A stretch of DNA of 23,475 nucleotides from Pirellulaceae bacterium. GTDB lineage: Bacteria; Planctomycetota; Planctomycetia; Pirellulales; Pirellulaceae. The stretch covers positions 1 through 23,475 of the forward strand of contig JABDKS010000476.1 in NCBI GenBank assembly GCA_013002105.1, in the 5' to 3' direction. The notes below the pieces were generated by a model. It made no database searches, had not been told where the DNA came from, and was given only the letters and a program-made list of their open reading frames with translations. The translations under genes and the position numbers were made by a program. Shown here one piece after another: positions 8,333-16,164 of the stretch (the stretch's first letter is position 1; each line of letters begins with the position of its first letter).

Positions 8333-9493
8333 ATGGACAATCCGGTTGTTTTGTCGGCACAGCGCACACCGATAGGAAAGTTTTTCGGTTCGCTATCGCA
8401 GGTGGCTGTGCCGGACTTGGGCGCCGCGGTCATTCGGTCGGCGATAGAGGTCGCCGGTGTCGACGCCGGTCAAGTCGATGAAGTCATTCTGGGTAACGTG
8501 CTTGCTGCCGGTGTCGGTCAAGCTCCCGCGCGCCAGGCTGCACTCGCCGCCGAATTACCGCACACAGTTGCCGCAGTGACGATCAACAAAATGTGCGGGT
8601 CTGGGCTGAAGGCAATCATGTTGGCGGCGCAGTCGATTCGTAGTGGTGACACGGATCTGGTGGTTGCCGGTGGTATGGAATCGATGAGTCGCGCACCGTT
8701 TTTGCTGCCACGTAAGGACGCAAAGTTGGGTGACCGGACGTTGGTTGATTCGATGCTACACGACGGATTGATCTGTCCGTTTACCAGCAGAGGTATGGGC
8801 GCGATCGCTGATCAGTTGGCCAAGTCGGATCAGATCCGACGCGAACAGCAAGATCGTTACGCCAGCATGAGTCACCAACGTGCGATCACAGCAGCCGACA
8901 AAGGTGAATTTGATCGGGAAATCGTGCCGGTCGCGACGGGTGATGGGTTGATCGATTGTGACGAAGGCCCCCGCTCTGATTCGACGCCCAGTGCACTCGC
9001 TAACTTGCGGCCCGCGTTCGATCGCGATGGCAGCGTGACGGCTGGAAACGCATCGATGATCAGTGATGGTGCCGCCGCCGTGGTCGTAGCTTCGCCGCAA
9101 TTTGCAGCAAAGCATGGATTGAGACCGATCGCAGAAATTGTCGCGTCGGCAACTTCGGGAACTGCACCGGAGGATCTATTCATCGCCCCTGTAACCGCGA
9201 TCGAAAACGTGTTGCGTCGCGCCAAGTTGAAGTTGAGCGATATCGATTTGATCGAACTGAACGAAGCTTTCGCGGCACAGATGATCGCCTGTCAGCAACG
9301 ACTGAACTTGGATGAGCAGCGGATGAATGTTCGCGGAGGCGCGATTGCGTTGGGGCATCCGATTGGTGCGAGCGGGGCTCGTGTCTTGACAACGTTGCTG
9401 CATTCGATGATCGACCACGACAAATCATTCGGGCTCGCATCGCTGTGCTTGGGCGGCGGCAATGCTGTTGCAATGATCGTTCGTAAGTGTTGA
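8333..9493 (+). CDS. Acetyl-CoA C-acetyltransferase (thiolase)
   Basis: This 386-residue thiolase matches the usual length of the bacterial thiolase II family. The nucleophile Cys88 is in INKMCGSGLKA, the active-site His342 is in GGAIALGHPIGASGAR, and the second catalytic Cys372 is in SLCLGGGNA. It reversibly condenses two acetyl-CoA, or cleaves acetoacetyl-CoA and related 3-oxoacyl-CoA such as 2-methylacetoacetyl-CoA. The start at 8333 has AGAGGT about 10 nt upstream. It is transcribed away from the acyl-CoA synthetase/HSD10-like operon and converges on pxpC, with 40 nt between the stops. Its pairing with an HSD17B10-like dehydrogenase suggests catabolic use (end of beta-oxidation or isoleucine breakdown) rather than polyhydroxybutyrate synthesis, because no phaB or phaC is nearby. 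Confidence 0.92.
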   Translation: MDNPVVLSAQRTPIGKFFGSLSQVAVPDLGAAVIRSAIEVAGVDAGQVDEVILGNVLAAGVGQAPARQAALAAELPHTVAAVTINKMCGSGLKAIMLAAQSIRSGDTDLVVAGGMESMSRAPFLLPRKDAKLGDRTLVDSMLHDGLICPFTSRGMGAIADQLAKSDQIRREQQDRYASMSHQRAITAADKGEFDREIVPVATGDGLIDCDEGPRSDSTPSALANLRPAFDRDGSVTAGNASMISDGAAAVVVASPQFAAKHGLRPIAEIVASATSGTAPEDLFIAPVTAIENVLRRAKLKLSDIDLIELNEAFAAQMIACQQRLNLDEQRMNVRGGAIALGHPIGASGARVLTTLLHSMIDHDKSFGLASLCLGGGNAVAMIVRKC

Positions 9494-9533
9494 TCGGCGC
9501 GATGCGACCTCGCGAGCTTGTCGTTTGTACGCG

Positions 9534-10376
9534 CTACAGTCCGCGGATCGCGGTTTGTTGTCGTCGGCACAACTCTGCAGCTTGTTCGTGGTCGATCAGG
9601 TTGATGCGCAACGGCTTTCCAGGCCGAAGCTGGGCGAGACGATCGACATCGCAGTCAATCACGGTTGCGACGCGCGGATAACCACCCAACGTGCCGCGCT
9701 GACGTAGCAACGCGATCAGACCCGTGGCGGTCGCTTGGATCGTGCCGTCTTGAACGGGGCTAGATACGATGTCAAACGTTGGCAGCGGAAGCGGCTTGCC
9801 CGTCAATCGCAACCCCATGCCACTGCTTTGCGGCGAGACGATCCAGGTTTGTGCTAGTTCGGGCTTGACCGAGTCGGCAAACTCGGGCCCGCCGATCGCG
9901 CGGACCGTTCCCGGTGGTGGTGCCCACGGGGGATTGAGCAACTCCGGGGTGAGGCAACGTCCAAGTTCACCTGCCATTGGATCGCCGACGGCAAAGCAGT
10001 GATTGCTGTCTTTCGGGTCTTGCGCCAGTCCACCAGCAACACAAACGTAGGCTCTGCAACCAGACGGATCGATTTCGATTCTCAATTTTGAACCCGCACA
10101 TCCTCGCAGGACTTGCCAAACGCGATGCGCGACGCCATCAATGGTGATCTTGCTCGCCGCACCGCCGACGACCAGCAAGCAGTCACGTTGTAGCGTCAAC
10201 TTTGCCGTGGTTAATGTGATTTCGATCGCGCCGGCACTAACAGGGTTACTCAATAAGCGATTTGCCATCGCATGGGATATACGATCCTGGGGGCCACCGG
10301 GTGGATAACCGTGGTGCAGTTTTGATAAGTCCGCGTTGGCGACGAATCGAGTAATACCTGCGTGAACCTGGATCAT
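9534..10376 (-). CDS. pxpC: 5-oxoprolinase subunit C (PxpC/KipA, biotin-dependent carboxyltransferase-like)
   Basis: This is the last gene of the pxpB-pxpA-pxpC set, whose products together hydrolyse 5-oxoproline to glutamate using ATP. The protein is 280 residues if started at ATG 10376, giving MIQVHAGITRF, which matches how the family usually begins. The frame is open to 10454, but that would overlap pxpA by 50 nt and add a non-conserved tail. Family traits include IEITLTTAKL, VVGGA, RAYVCVAGG, the GPEF segment, and late motifs SSGMGLRLTG and GLIALLRQRGTLGGYPRVATVI. The usual N-terminal V-Q-D-x-G-R and S-G-A-M-D blocks are degenerate here (VANADLSK and GGPQD), so the active site may be altered. 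It starts 28 nt after the pxpA stop, without an obvious Shine-Dalgarno site. Confidence 0.82.
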   Translation of the reverse strand: MIQVHAGITRFVANADLSKLHHGYPPGGPQDRISHAMANRLLSNPVSAGAIEITLTTAKLTLQRDCLLVVGGAASKITIDGVAHRVWQVLRGCAGSKLRIEIDPSGCRAYVCVAGGLAQDPKDSNHCFAVGDPMAGELGRCLTPELLNPPWAPPPGTVRAIGGPEFADSVKPELAQTWIVSPQSSGMGLRLTGKPLPLPTFDIVSSPVQDGTIQATATGLIALLRQRGTLGGYPRVATVIDCDVDRLAQLRPGKPLRINLIDHEQAAELCRRQQTAIRGL

Positions 10377-10404
10377 TGGGCTGTTCGTCGATCGCGTACT
10401 TGAC

Positions 10405-11115
10405 TCACTTTTCGCATCTCCAGTCTCGTAGTGCCTTGGACAATTCGACGGCATGCAGAGCGTCGCCGTGCAAGCAGAGTGTATCGCAGGAGATTGGGTG
10501 AACAGAATGATCGACTAATTCAACCTCTTGTTGCAGGATGATCCGTTCGGCTTGAGCGATTGCCGATTCAACATCGTCGATGATAGCGCCCGGTTCGCTG
10601 CGTGGCTGAAGCTGCAGTCGGCCATCAGCCAGCCGGTAACGTCGGTCAACAAAGGCTTCGCGCAAAACATTGATGCCGCGGCTCTTTGCCGACAACGCAA
10701 GTTCACTTGCATCGGGTGTAAGTATTTCGCTGATGTTGTGATCGATGCACCATTGTGTCAATTGATCGGCCATCGCACGGTCGTTGCCGGCTTGATGATA
10801 GATCGCGCCGTGAAATTTACAGGTCGCCACATCCGGCAGCACGTCTCGTTGCACGCTCAGCGAATCCGAAAGTTCCGACCAAGAAATTTGCATCGACCTG
10901 CGACCGAAACCTTCACGATCGGGATAACCAGGATGGAGATGCACGCGTTTGCCGCTTGCAACCGCGCGCGCCGCCAGTTCGCGACTCCAAGTCGGATTGC
11001 CGGCATGAGCACCCAGCGCGATGTTCACCGCGTCAACGTTTTCTAACAGTTCCAAGTCCACTTGGCTGCCGGGCGAGCCTTCCCCCGCGTCGACGTTGAT
11101 AATGAAAGACGTCAC
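10405..11115 (-). CDS. pxpA: 5-oxoprolinase subunit A (PxpA, LamB/YcsF family)
   Basis: This 236-residue LamB/YcsF protein forms the PxpA subunit of ATP-dependent 5-oxoprolinase. I place the start at GTG 11113-11115, giving MTSFIINVDAGEG. The family begins with a short hydrophobic strand ending in an N-x-D-x-G-E motif, and this GTG forms a 4-nt GTGA overlap with the pxpB stop. An upstream ATG at 11211 would run 100 nt into pxpB. Visible family blocks are NIALGAHAGNP, VHLHPGYPDREGFGRR, KFHGAIYHQAG, a REAFVDRRY block (family R-E-x-F-x-D-R-x-Y) and TLCLHGD near the C-terminus. HAGNP replaces the more usual H-A-G-D-P. Overlap with pxpB implies coupled translation. The assignment is firm. Confidence 0.9.
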   Translation of the reverse strand: MTSFIINVDAGEGSPGSQVDLELLENVDAVNIALGAHAGNPTWSRELAARAVASGKRVHLHPGYPDREGFGRRSMQISWSELSDSLSVQRDVLPDVATCKFHGAIYHQAGNDRAMADQLTQWCIDHNISEILTPDASELALSAKSRGINVLREAFVDRRYRLADGRLQLQPRSEPGAIIDDVESAIAQAERIILQQEVELVDHSVHPISCDTLCLHGDALHAVELSKALRDWRCEK

Positions 11116-11756
11116 GATCTGGAGTCCTGGAACGTCACGATATCCCCAGTCGAAAATTTCGGACAGAGTTCGCGGCACGCCTGCTCGCTGACTTGGCCGA
11201 TCAATTGCCACCCGCCAGGGGATTGTTGCGGATAGATGCCGGTTTGGTCATTGGCGATACCGACGGAACCAGAAGGCACTCGCACCCGAGGCGACGCTTT
11301 GCGTGGTGTGGCGATACTCGGATCGAGGCCCCACAGGTAGGCAAAGTGGGGTAGGAATCCCACGGCGGCGACAACGTACTGGGCTGCTGTGTGACGGTCG
11401 ACAATTTCATCCGGGGTCATTGAATGGTGACGCGCGACGTCATCCAAATCTGGTCCGCAATAGTCCACCGGAACTTGATGAGTGGTCACATTCTGGTTCA
11501 AGTCCTCTGACGACAGAGAAAGGCATTCCATCAACACACCCGACAAAAGGTCAACAACGTGCTGCGGGTCTGATGTTGGTTGCGAAAAGTACGCGGCTAA
11601 CGAGCGGTAGGAGCTAACAGCGCCCTGGGCCAGATTTGATTCGCGGATGGTCGCCGCAGCACGCCCCAACTGACGAAAGAGCGTGGGCGACAACGGGCGT
11701 TCGACGGTCAGTTCGCAACACGACAGACCATGCCAATGATGATTCCAGGCGGTCAT
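11112..11756 (-). CDS. pxpB: 5-oxoprolinase subunit B (PxpB/KipI family)
   Basis: The 214-residue protein has the C-terminal cyclophilin-like domain of PxpB/KipI. It is recognised by VPVDYCGPDLDDVA (95-108), GFLPHFAYLWGLD (133-145), PRVRVPSGSVGIA (156-168) and QTGIYPQQSPGGWQLIG (171-187), all hallmark blocks. It forms the PxpB-PxpC pair that works with PxpA to open 5-oxoproline. In Bacillus the homologues KipI and KipA regulate a sporulation kinase, but next to pxpA the 5-oxoprolinase role is much more likely. Its ATG at 11754-11756 overlaps the TGA of the upstream secreted-module gene (ATGA), and its own stop overlaps the pxpA GTG. Three genes are therefore chained by 4-nt overlaps. Confidence 0.92.
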   Translation of the reverse strand: MTAWNHHWHGLSCCELTVERPLSPTLFRQLGRAAATIRESNLAQGAVSSYRSLAAYFSQPTSDPQHVVDLLSGVLMECLSLSSEDLNQNVTTHQVPVDYCGPDLDDVARHHSMTPDEIVDRHTAAQYVVAAVGFLPHFAYLWGLDPSIATPRKASPRVRVPSGSVGIANDQTGIYPQQSPGGWQLIGQVSEQACRELCPKFSTGDIVTFQDSRS

Positions 11757-12880
11757 TGAGCTGGTATCAAACGAATGCGGCGAATGTCCATGACGGCTAC
11801 CCCTGGCTTGGTCCGCGGTTGCACGGTCAGTCGATGCGTTCCGACTGCTTGGATCGAGACTGTTCCAAGATCACGCTGCCGCCAGTTCTGAAATCCGCCG
11901 GTGTCTTCGACGGTAAATGTCAAACGTTGCTCGCCAACAATCACTTCCACTTCACTGCCGCCGTGTCCTTGGCCGCAACCTTGGGTCAATTGCACTTGAA
12001 ACGTCCCAGGAGCCTTGACGTCGAAATCCCATGAGACAGTATCGCGTGGATTGGCCCAGTAGCCGATGCATCGTTTGTGCGGTTCTGGCTCGAATCGGAG
12101 TTTGACACCGTTGACGATTGCTTGGCTAGAATCCATTTCGATGCTGCCGTCGGGATCCTGGACAACGGGCGATCCCTCGGGCGCCGGACGCAGCGTCAAA
12201 GCTTTTAGGTTCATGACCGCGCCGCCCTGTTTCTTGATGCCACGGACGTTGACTTGAATTGCTTTTGACTCGGCCAGGTAAACGCGGCCGATCGTCGATG
12301 ACGTGTATCGATACCAACTACCGGTCGGTTGGATCGTCGATTCCAGACGATCTTCGTCTAAGCGGACCTCGATATCACTGACGCCCGCGGCGAGCGAATA
12401 GGTCAGTTCGATGTCGTACATCCCCGGGCGTGTTGGTTTGTAATTCCAGGAGACGCTGTCCTGCAGGTTCGACCAGAATCCGATCCGGTGGTTGCCGGGA
12501 TGAGTTTCTAGTTTTGCCGTATCGCCATCGATCGATGCATCGAGTGCCGACAGCACAATTCGGCCGTCGGGGAACTGTGTGGACTCCTCCGCGCTTTCCA
12601 GGACGACTTTGCCTGTCGCGGTTTTGGGAGCGTGCACCGAAATGATGGATGCATCGGTATTGTAGGCGGTGAGAATCGGTGTGCGTTTGGGATCGTCCGC
12701 CAAGTACGCAGCCGTGATGTTCCTGGTGGTCTCGGCTAACGCAAACGTTCCGTCACTGCCCTCTGGAATATCGACCGTCCAGCGACCCAAATCGGATTCC
12801 TGTTTAACGCGCTGCTGAGCGTTGACTGCATTGGTGACCAGGAGTGTTGCAACGAACAACCGTGCGAAGTGTCGATACAT
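11753..12880 (-). CDS. Secreted protein with two DUF5077/carbohydrate-binding-like modules
   Basis: This 375-residue protein has a signal peptide (MYRHFARLFVATLLVTNAVNAQ). It contains two clearly homologous modules, at about 105-233 and 244-373. Each has a D-G-x-I start, an I-G-[FY]-W-x-N block (HRIGFWSNLQDSVSW and KRCIGYWANPRDTVSW), a P-G-x-[YF]-[DQ]-[IV] turn, and a tail with G-x-A-V-M-[ND]-[LI]. The pattern resembles beta-sandwich modules (DUF5077, CBM-like) attached to planctomycete alpha-L-fucosidases and sulfatases. No catalytic domain is present; residues 25-100 are unassigned. The stop overlaps the pxpB start by 4 nt, so it is probably co-transcribed with the oxoprolinase genes. That pairing is odd, since they are cytoplasmic. 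Function is unknown; binding of a sugar or peptidoglycan-like ligand is inference. Confidence 0.7.
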   Translation of the reverse strand: MYRHFARLFVATLLVTNAVNAQQRVKQESDLGRWTVDIPEGSDGTFALAETTRNITAAYLADDPKRTPILTAYNTDASIISVHAPKTATGKVVLESAEESTQFPDGRIVLSALDASIDGDTAKLETHPGNHRIGFWSNLQDSVSWNYKPTRPGMYDIELTYSLAAGVSDIEVRLDEDRLESTIQPTGSWYRYTSSTIGRVYLAESKAIQVNVRGIKKQGGAVMNLKALTLRPAPEGSPVVQDPDGSIEMDSSQAIVNGVKLRFEPEPHKRCIGYWANPRDTVSWDFDVKAPGTFQVQLTQGCGQGHGGSEVEVIVGEQRLTFTVEDTGGFQNWRQRDLGTVSIQAVGTHRLTVQPRTKPGVAVMDIRRIRLIPAQ

Positions 12881-12941
12881 TGTTTAGTCGATCGGAAAAA
12901 ACGCTACAGCGGGAACGAGTGGTCGATCGTCCATCATAACG

Positions 12942-14519
12942 TCAATCCGCAGCAGGCGGAGCGACGACGATCACTCCGGAACTACTGATCAGGTCCAGAC
13001 CATCATCGCGAGACGCATTTGTCCAGGCTTGGTGAGGCCGTTTGAGGGCTTGGAAATTGAATCCGTCGGTTGGTGGCTGGAATCCGTACCAACCGCGTCC
13101 GTTGGTGGAGTACGACTTGTCTGCCAGTTCCTTTTGCTTCAACGCAACGCGCACGGTTCCGACTTGCGTAAACGCGTTCAGCGGTACACCTACCGATGCG
13201 GCATCTTTGCAGGCGGCATGAATGATTCCGCTGTGTGACACGATTCGATGTGCAGCCGCCGAAAGTGGTTGCTTGACGACCAAATGTGTGTTGCCGTATT
13301 CGTTGGTCACGTCGATCTTGCCGCCGATCGATTCCAGTCGTAGATCGGCGCGTACAAAGTGTCCCTTGAAGTCGCCGTTGACGTCGGTGACCGATGTCGG
13401 ATCAGGCGGCGGTGACGACGAGGTGCGTAGGCCACGGCTGTGCATCGTACCGGTATTGGTCACTTCGTCCGTCTGTGTCATCGTCACGTTGCCGGTGACG
13501 CCATGGATCAACCGAATCGGGGCTTCGTCAACAGTGACGTTCCCGTCGATGTCTTTGACGCTGAAATTCTTGCCGTAGCTGCGATCCTGCGAATCGTGTG
13601 CGGTTAAGATCAGGTTCGCATCGAGGCTCTTGATGTCGACGGCCACCATGCAGCCGCGAACAGCCACATGATTGCAAGCGGGAATATAGATCGTGACTTT
13701 TGCTGATCGTTTCCAGAATCCGCCGAATGTTCCGGCACCGCCGGGTGATTTGGTTCGTCCGGACAGATGCTCGTTGCCTTCCTGGAAAGTCAAACCGACA
13801 ATTTTGAGTGTGTCGATCTTGTTCCCCTGCAACGGTTGGTACATTGCGTAACTCGCTTGGATTTCTGCGAGCAATTCCGCACGCATTTTGCGTGACTCTG
13901 GCGACGATGCCTTCGACTCGTTTTGTTCTGAGTGTCTTTTCTCGGCTTCCTCTCGCGATGCTTTGTCTTTCCCGACCAGGTCATCGGCTACACGCAGTTC
14001 GTGTTGGACACTGATTGCGTCAAACTCTGCCTCGTCGGGTTCCTCGGTTCCCAAGACAAACTTTTCGATCACACACTTGATGTCTTTGCCGTTCCAGCCT
14101 CGTAGGATGACATCATCGGCCGTGATGACGACTTGCTTTGCATCGCCTAGCTGAAATGCTTGCGTTTCACGTCGGGAGAACACTTCGAAGGGTTGTACAT
14201 GAACCTTGACCTCGTCGATCTTGCTCTCGATTTCGCGTAGTTCTTTTAAAACGTCGTCAAAGCTGTCCAGATGATCGGCCGCTTTTTGCGGATCGCGAAA
14301 TCGCTCGCTGCTCAGTTCGTCAAACCGCTGCTTGATTTGTTGGTGTTCGGTGAGCAAATCTTCGGGCACGTAGAAAACGCCCGTCGCAGACTTGTCGTAG
14401 ATCCCGTGATCCGGTGGAGCCTCCGCGGTCTGCATCTCGGGTTTCTGCGCCGCGAGCGTCGGCTGAAGAAATATTGCGGTGCCGAGGGCAACGAACAAGC
14501 GTATCGAGCGGTTCAGCAT
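12942..14519 (-). CDS. Secreted protein of unknown function with coiled coil and C-terminal beta-repeat region
   Basis: I do not recognise the family. The 525-residue chain begins with a signal peptide (MLNRSIRLFVALGTAIFLQPTLAAQ). A charged helical segment at about 55-105 (heptad-like LKELREIESKIDEVK) and another at about 170-225 look like coiled coils. From about residue 270 to the end it is rich in alternating beta-strands with repeated G-x-[IV]-x-V patterns, for example DIDGNVTVDE, GVTGNVTMTQ, GGKIDVTNEYGN and SSSGVIVV. This resembles the DUF4097/beta-solenoid repeats found in putative adhesins. A Pro/Ser spacer is at about 365-376. The stop is 61 nt before the start of the two-module secreted protein, so co-transcription is possible. 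Secretion and strand repeats are visible; any adhesive role is a guess. Confidence 0.6.
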   Translation of the reverse strand: MLNRSIRLFVALGTAIFLQPTLAAQKPEMQTAEAPPDHGIYDKSATGVFYVPEDLLTEHQQIKQRFDELSSERFRDPQKAADHLDSFDDVLKELREIESKIDEVKVHVQPFEVFSRRETQAFQLGDAKQVVITADDVILRGWNGKDIKCVIEKFVLGTEEPDEAEFDAISVQHELRVADDLVGKDKASREEAEKRHSEQNESKASSPESRKMRAELLAEIQASYAMYQPLQGNKIDTLKIVGLTFQEGNEHLSGRTKSPGGAGTFGGFWKRSAKVTIYIPACNHVAVRGCMVAVDIKSLDANLILTAHDSQDRSYGKNFSVKDIDGNVTVDEAPIRLIHGVTGNVTMTQTDEVTNTGTMHSRGLRTSSSPPPDPTSVTDVNGDFKGHFVRADLRLESIGGKIDVTNEYGNTHLVVKQPLSAAAHRIVSHSGIIHAACKDAASVGVPLNAFTQVGTVRVALKQKELADKSYSTNGRGWYGFQPPTDGFNFQALKRPHQAWTNASRDDGLDLISSSGVIVVAPPAAD

Positions 14520-14660
14520 GGATTATCTATCGGTCGTATCCAGCCAGCGGCAAGCGTCGCGTTCGAGCCACAGGCTGCATTGGGCTGTAAGTGAGATTGC
14601 GTTTCGGCTGACCGCTATCGTCGACTTCGCTGCTCCGCCGACTACCTGCGAAAGGTCGGC

Positions 14661-14681
14661 ACCGATCGCCACCGCATCGGT
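14661..14681 (-). terminator. Stem-loop just after the PQQ-propeller stop
   Basis: A perfect 6-bp inverted repeat (ACCGAT 14661-14666, ATCGGT 14676-14681, 9-nt loop) begins 2 nt after the minus-strand TAG at 14684-14686. One bulged base allows two more pairs. There is no long T run, only a short CTTTC further on, so it may be a weak terminator or an mRNA-end structure. Confidence 0.28.
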
Positions 14682-14683
14682 TG

Positions 14684-15934
14684 CTAATTGACAACGAGGC
14701 AAGCTGCTTCTTCGGTGCTGCGGACGTAGATGCGCCCGTCGCTGTATGCCGGTGTCGACCAGCATTTGCCGCTCAATACTTTTTTGCGACCCGTCTCGTT
14801 GTAGCTGTCCGGTTTTGCGTCAGCTAACACGACCTCGCCCGAGTCGCTCAGGACGACAAGGGTTTCGCCAACCAGGATGCAGTTGCCGGGGCCAAATCCA
14901 CGTTTGGACCATTTGATCTCGCCGGTTGCCAATTCGACACATTGCAACGGTGCATCACCATACTTTTTAAATTCGAACAGTCCGTACAAGTGTCCGTTGT
15001 GGACCACCGGCGTGCTCCAGTGATTCATCAATTCGTTTGCTTTGAACCACTGCTCATCCGGTTCCGATTTACCCGTCACTTTGAAAAGTCCGGCACCGAC
15101 GCCGTATCCGGCCGAGCAGTAAACCAGGTCATTTTCGATCACGGGTGATGCGGCGGTGGAAACACTGAATTTGAAGAAACTCTTCCACAGTTCATTTCCA
15201 TTTTCGGGGTCGACCGCGACCAGGCCCGACTGCATGAAATAGATCAGTTGTTGCTTGCCGTTGATGGTCGCGAGTCGGGGCGTCGCGTGCGTGAGCATTT
15301 CGTCGCCGCTTTTCCAAACCAGTTCGCCCGTGTTCTTGTTGAATGCCATCATTGATTCACCGGGCCCGCCACCGGCAATATAAAGTCGATCGCCATCCAT
15401 CAACGGAGACGTCGCATTCATCCATTTGATGTTGCGGCCAGCATGTTCGGTCATGATGTCGCGTTGCCAAATTTGCTGGCCCGTCTTTGCGTCCAATGCG
15501 GTTAGTTTCAGGTGCGAGTCGTAGACGAAGACATATTTGCCGTCGGTGGTGGGCGTCGACCGGGGGCCGTCACCGCCCTTGTTGTCGGGGGCTCCCGCGT
15601 TGCCGCCACCGCTGTTGTAGTCCGATGAACTGAGCGGAGTGCTCCAGAGTTCTTTGCCATTGTCGGCATCCAATGCGATGCAATGTTCGGTCCCACTTTT
15701 GTCCACGAGTGTGAACGCGCGGCCATCGGCAACGGCGAACGAACTGAACCCCAGTGGCGTTGGTGCTTTCCAAAGCACCCTGGGACCATTGGTATCCCAG
15801 TTGGGGTTGCTGATCGTTTCATTTGATTTACCGTCGCCCAACACGCCGCGATATTGCAGCCAGTCTTCGCCGTCCACCACGGCGGAAAAAGTGACGACCA
15901 GGACAGCGGTAGCAAGCGTTCGGAACCATTGCAT
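14684..15934 (-). CDS. Secreted PQQ-type beta-propeller repeat protein (first of two)
   Basis: This 416-residue protein starts at ATG 15934, giving a signal peptide (MQWFRTLATAVLVVTFSAVVDG). The frame is open further upstream to 16015, but that part lacks homology-like features and the signal peptide fixes the start. The mature protein opens with EDWLQYRG, the block seen in many planctomycete PQQ-like propellers. Blade motifs of the A-x-x-x-x-G-x-x-x-W type follow repeatedly: ALDADNGKELWSTP, ALDAKTGQQIWQRD, AFNKNTGELVWKS, AVDPENGNELWKS, ELATGEIKWSKR. No dehydrogenase signature or calcium/PQQ ligand set was seen, so a binding or structural periplasmic role, BamB-like, is more likely than quinoprotein catalysis. 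It is divergent from the isomerase-like gene. Family is firm, function open. Confidence 0.82.
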   Translation of the reverse strand: MQWFRTLATAVLVVTFSAVVDGEDWLQYRGVLGDGKSNETISNPNWDTNGPRVLWKAPTPLGFSSFAVADGRAFTLVDKSGTEHCIALDADNGKELWSTPLSSSDYNSGGGNAGAPDNKGGDGPRSTPTTDGKYVFVYDSHLKLTALDAKTGQQIWQRDIMTEHAGRNIKWMNATSPLMDGDRLYIAGGGPGESMMAFNKNTGELVWKSGDEMLTHATPRLATINGKQQLIYFMQSGLVAVDPENGNELWKSFFKFSVSTAASPVIENDLVYCSAGYGVGAGLFKVTGKSEPDEQWFKANELMNHWSTPVVHNGHLYGLFEFKKYGDAPLQCVELATGEIKWSKRGFGPGNCILVGETLVVLSDSGEVVLADAKPDSYNETGRKKVLSGKCWSTPAYSDGRIYVRSTEEAACLVVN

Positions 15935-16054
15935 GGATTGAATCTCTGTACGAATGACGGGGGCAGGACTTCGGTTGTTGCATGGCGCCATGGTCGAAAA
16001 GCCAAGGGTCAGCAAGGATCGATGATTTTACTTAGTTTGGGCATTCTTGGCAGT

Positions 16055-16093
16055 GGCCACAAAGTGCCGCGATTTCCCACCGATTTGTGGGCC
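16055..16093. repeat. Imperfect inverted repeat between divergent promoters
   Basis: GGCCACAAA (16055-16063) faces TTTGTGGGCC (16084-16093), complementary except for one extra G. Short TGGCCA palindromes lie in or next to both arms (16054-16059 and 16095-16100). It sits in the 230-nt gap between the PQQ-propeller and the Tat-exported isomerase gene, upstream of a TATGAT hexamer at 16125-16130. It could be an operator or a hairpin; chance is possible. Confidence 0.3.
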
Positions 16094-16124
16094 TTGGCCA
16101 ACGGACTGCGTGGCGGAATTCGAG

Positions 16125-16130
16125 TATGAT
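16125..16130 (+). promoter_or_regulatory. Possible -10 box for the isomerase-like gene
   Basis: TATGAT lies 24 nt before the GGAG Shine-Dalgarno site of the gene starting at 16165. No good -35 hexamer is present at the standard distance, so support is weak. Confidence 0.22.
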
Positions 16131-16164
16131 CAGGGTGTCCATTCGTGATTCCTGGAGAAAAAAG

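Noticed and set aside
2728..8810. Scattered GCGATCGC octamers
   Set aside because: I noticed only a few (near 2732, 3563 and 8801). In a GC-rich window with frequent GATCG words this is not clear evidence of an organised repeat.
12895..12918. Minus-strand CGC-TGTA-GCG followed by six T after the 525-residue protein gene
   Set aside because: The T run is suggestive, but a 3-bp stem is too short to stand as a terminator.
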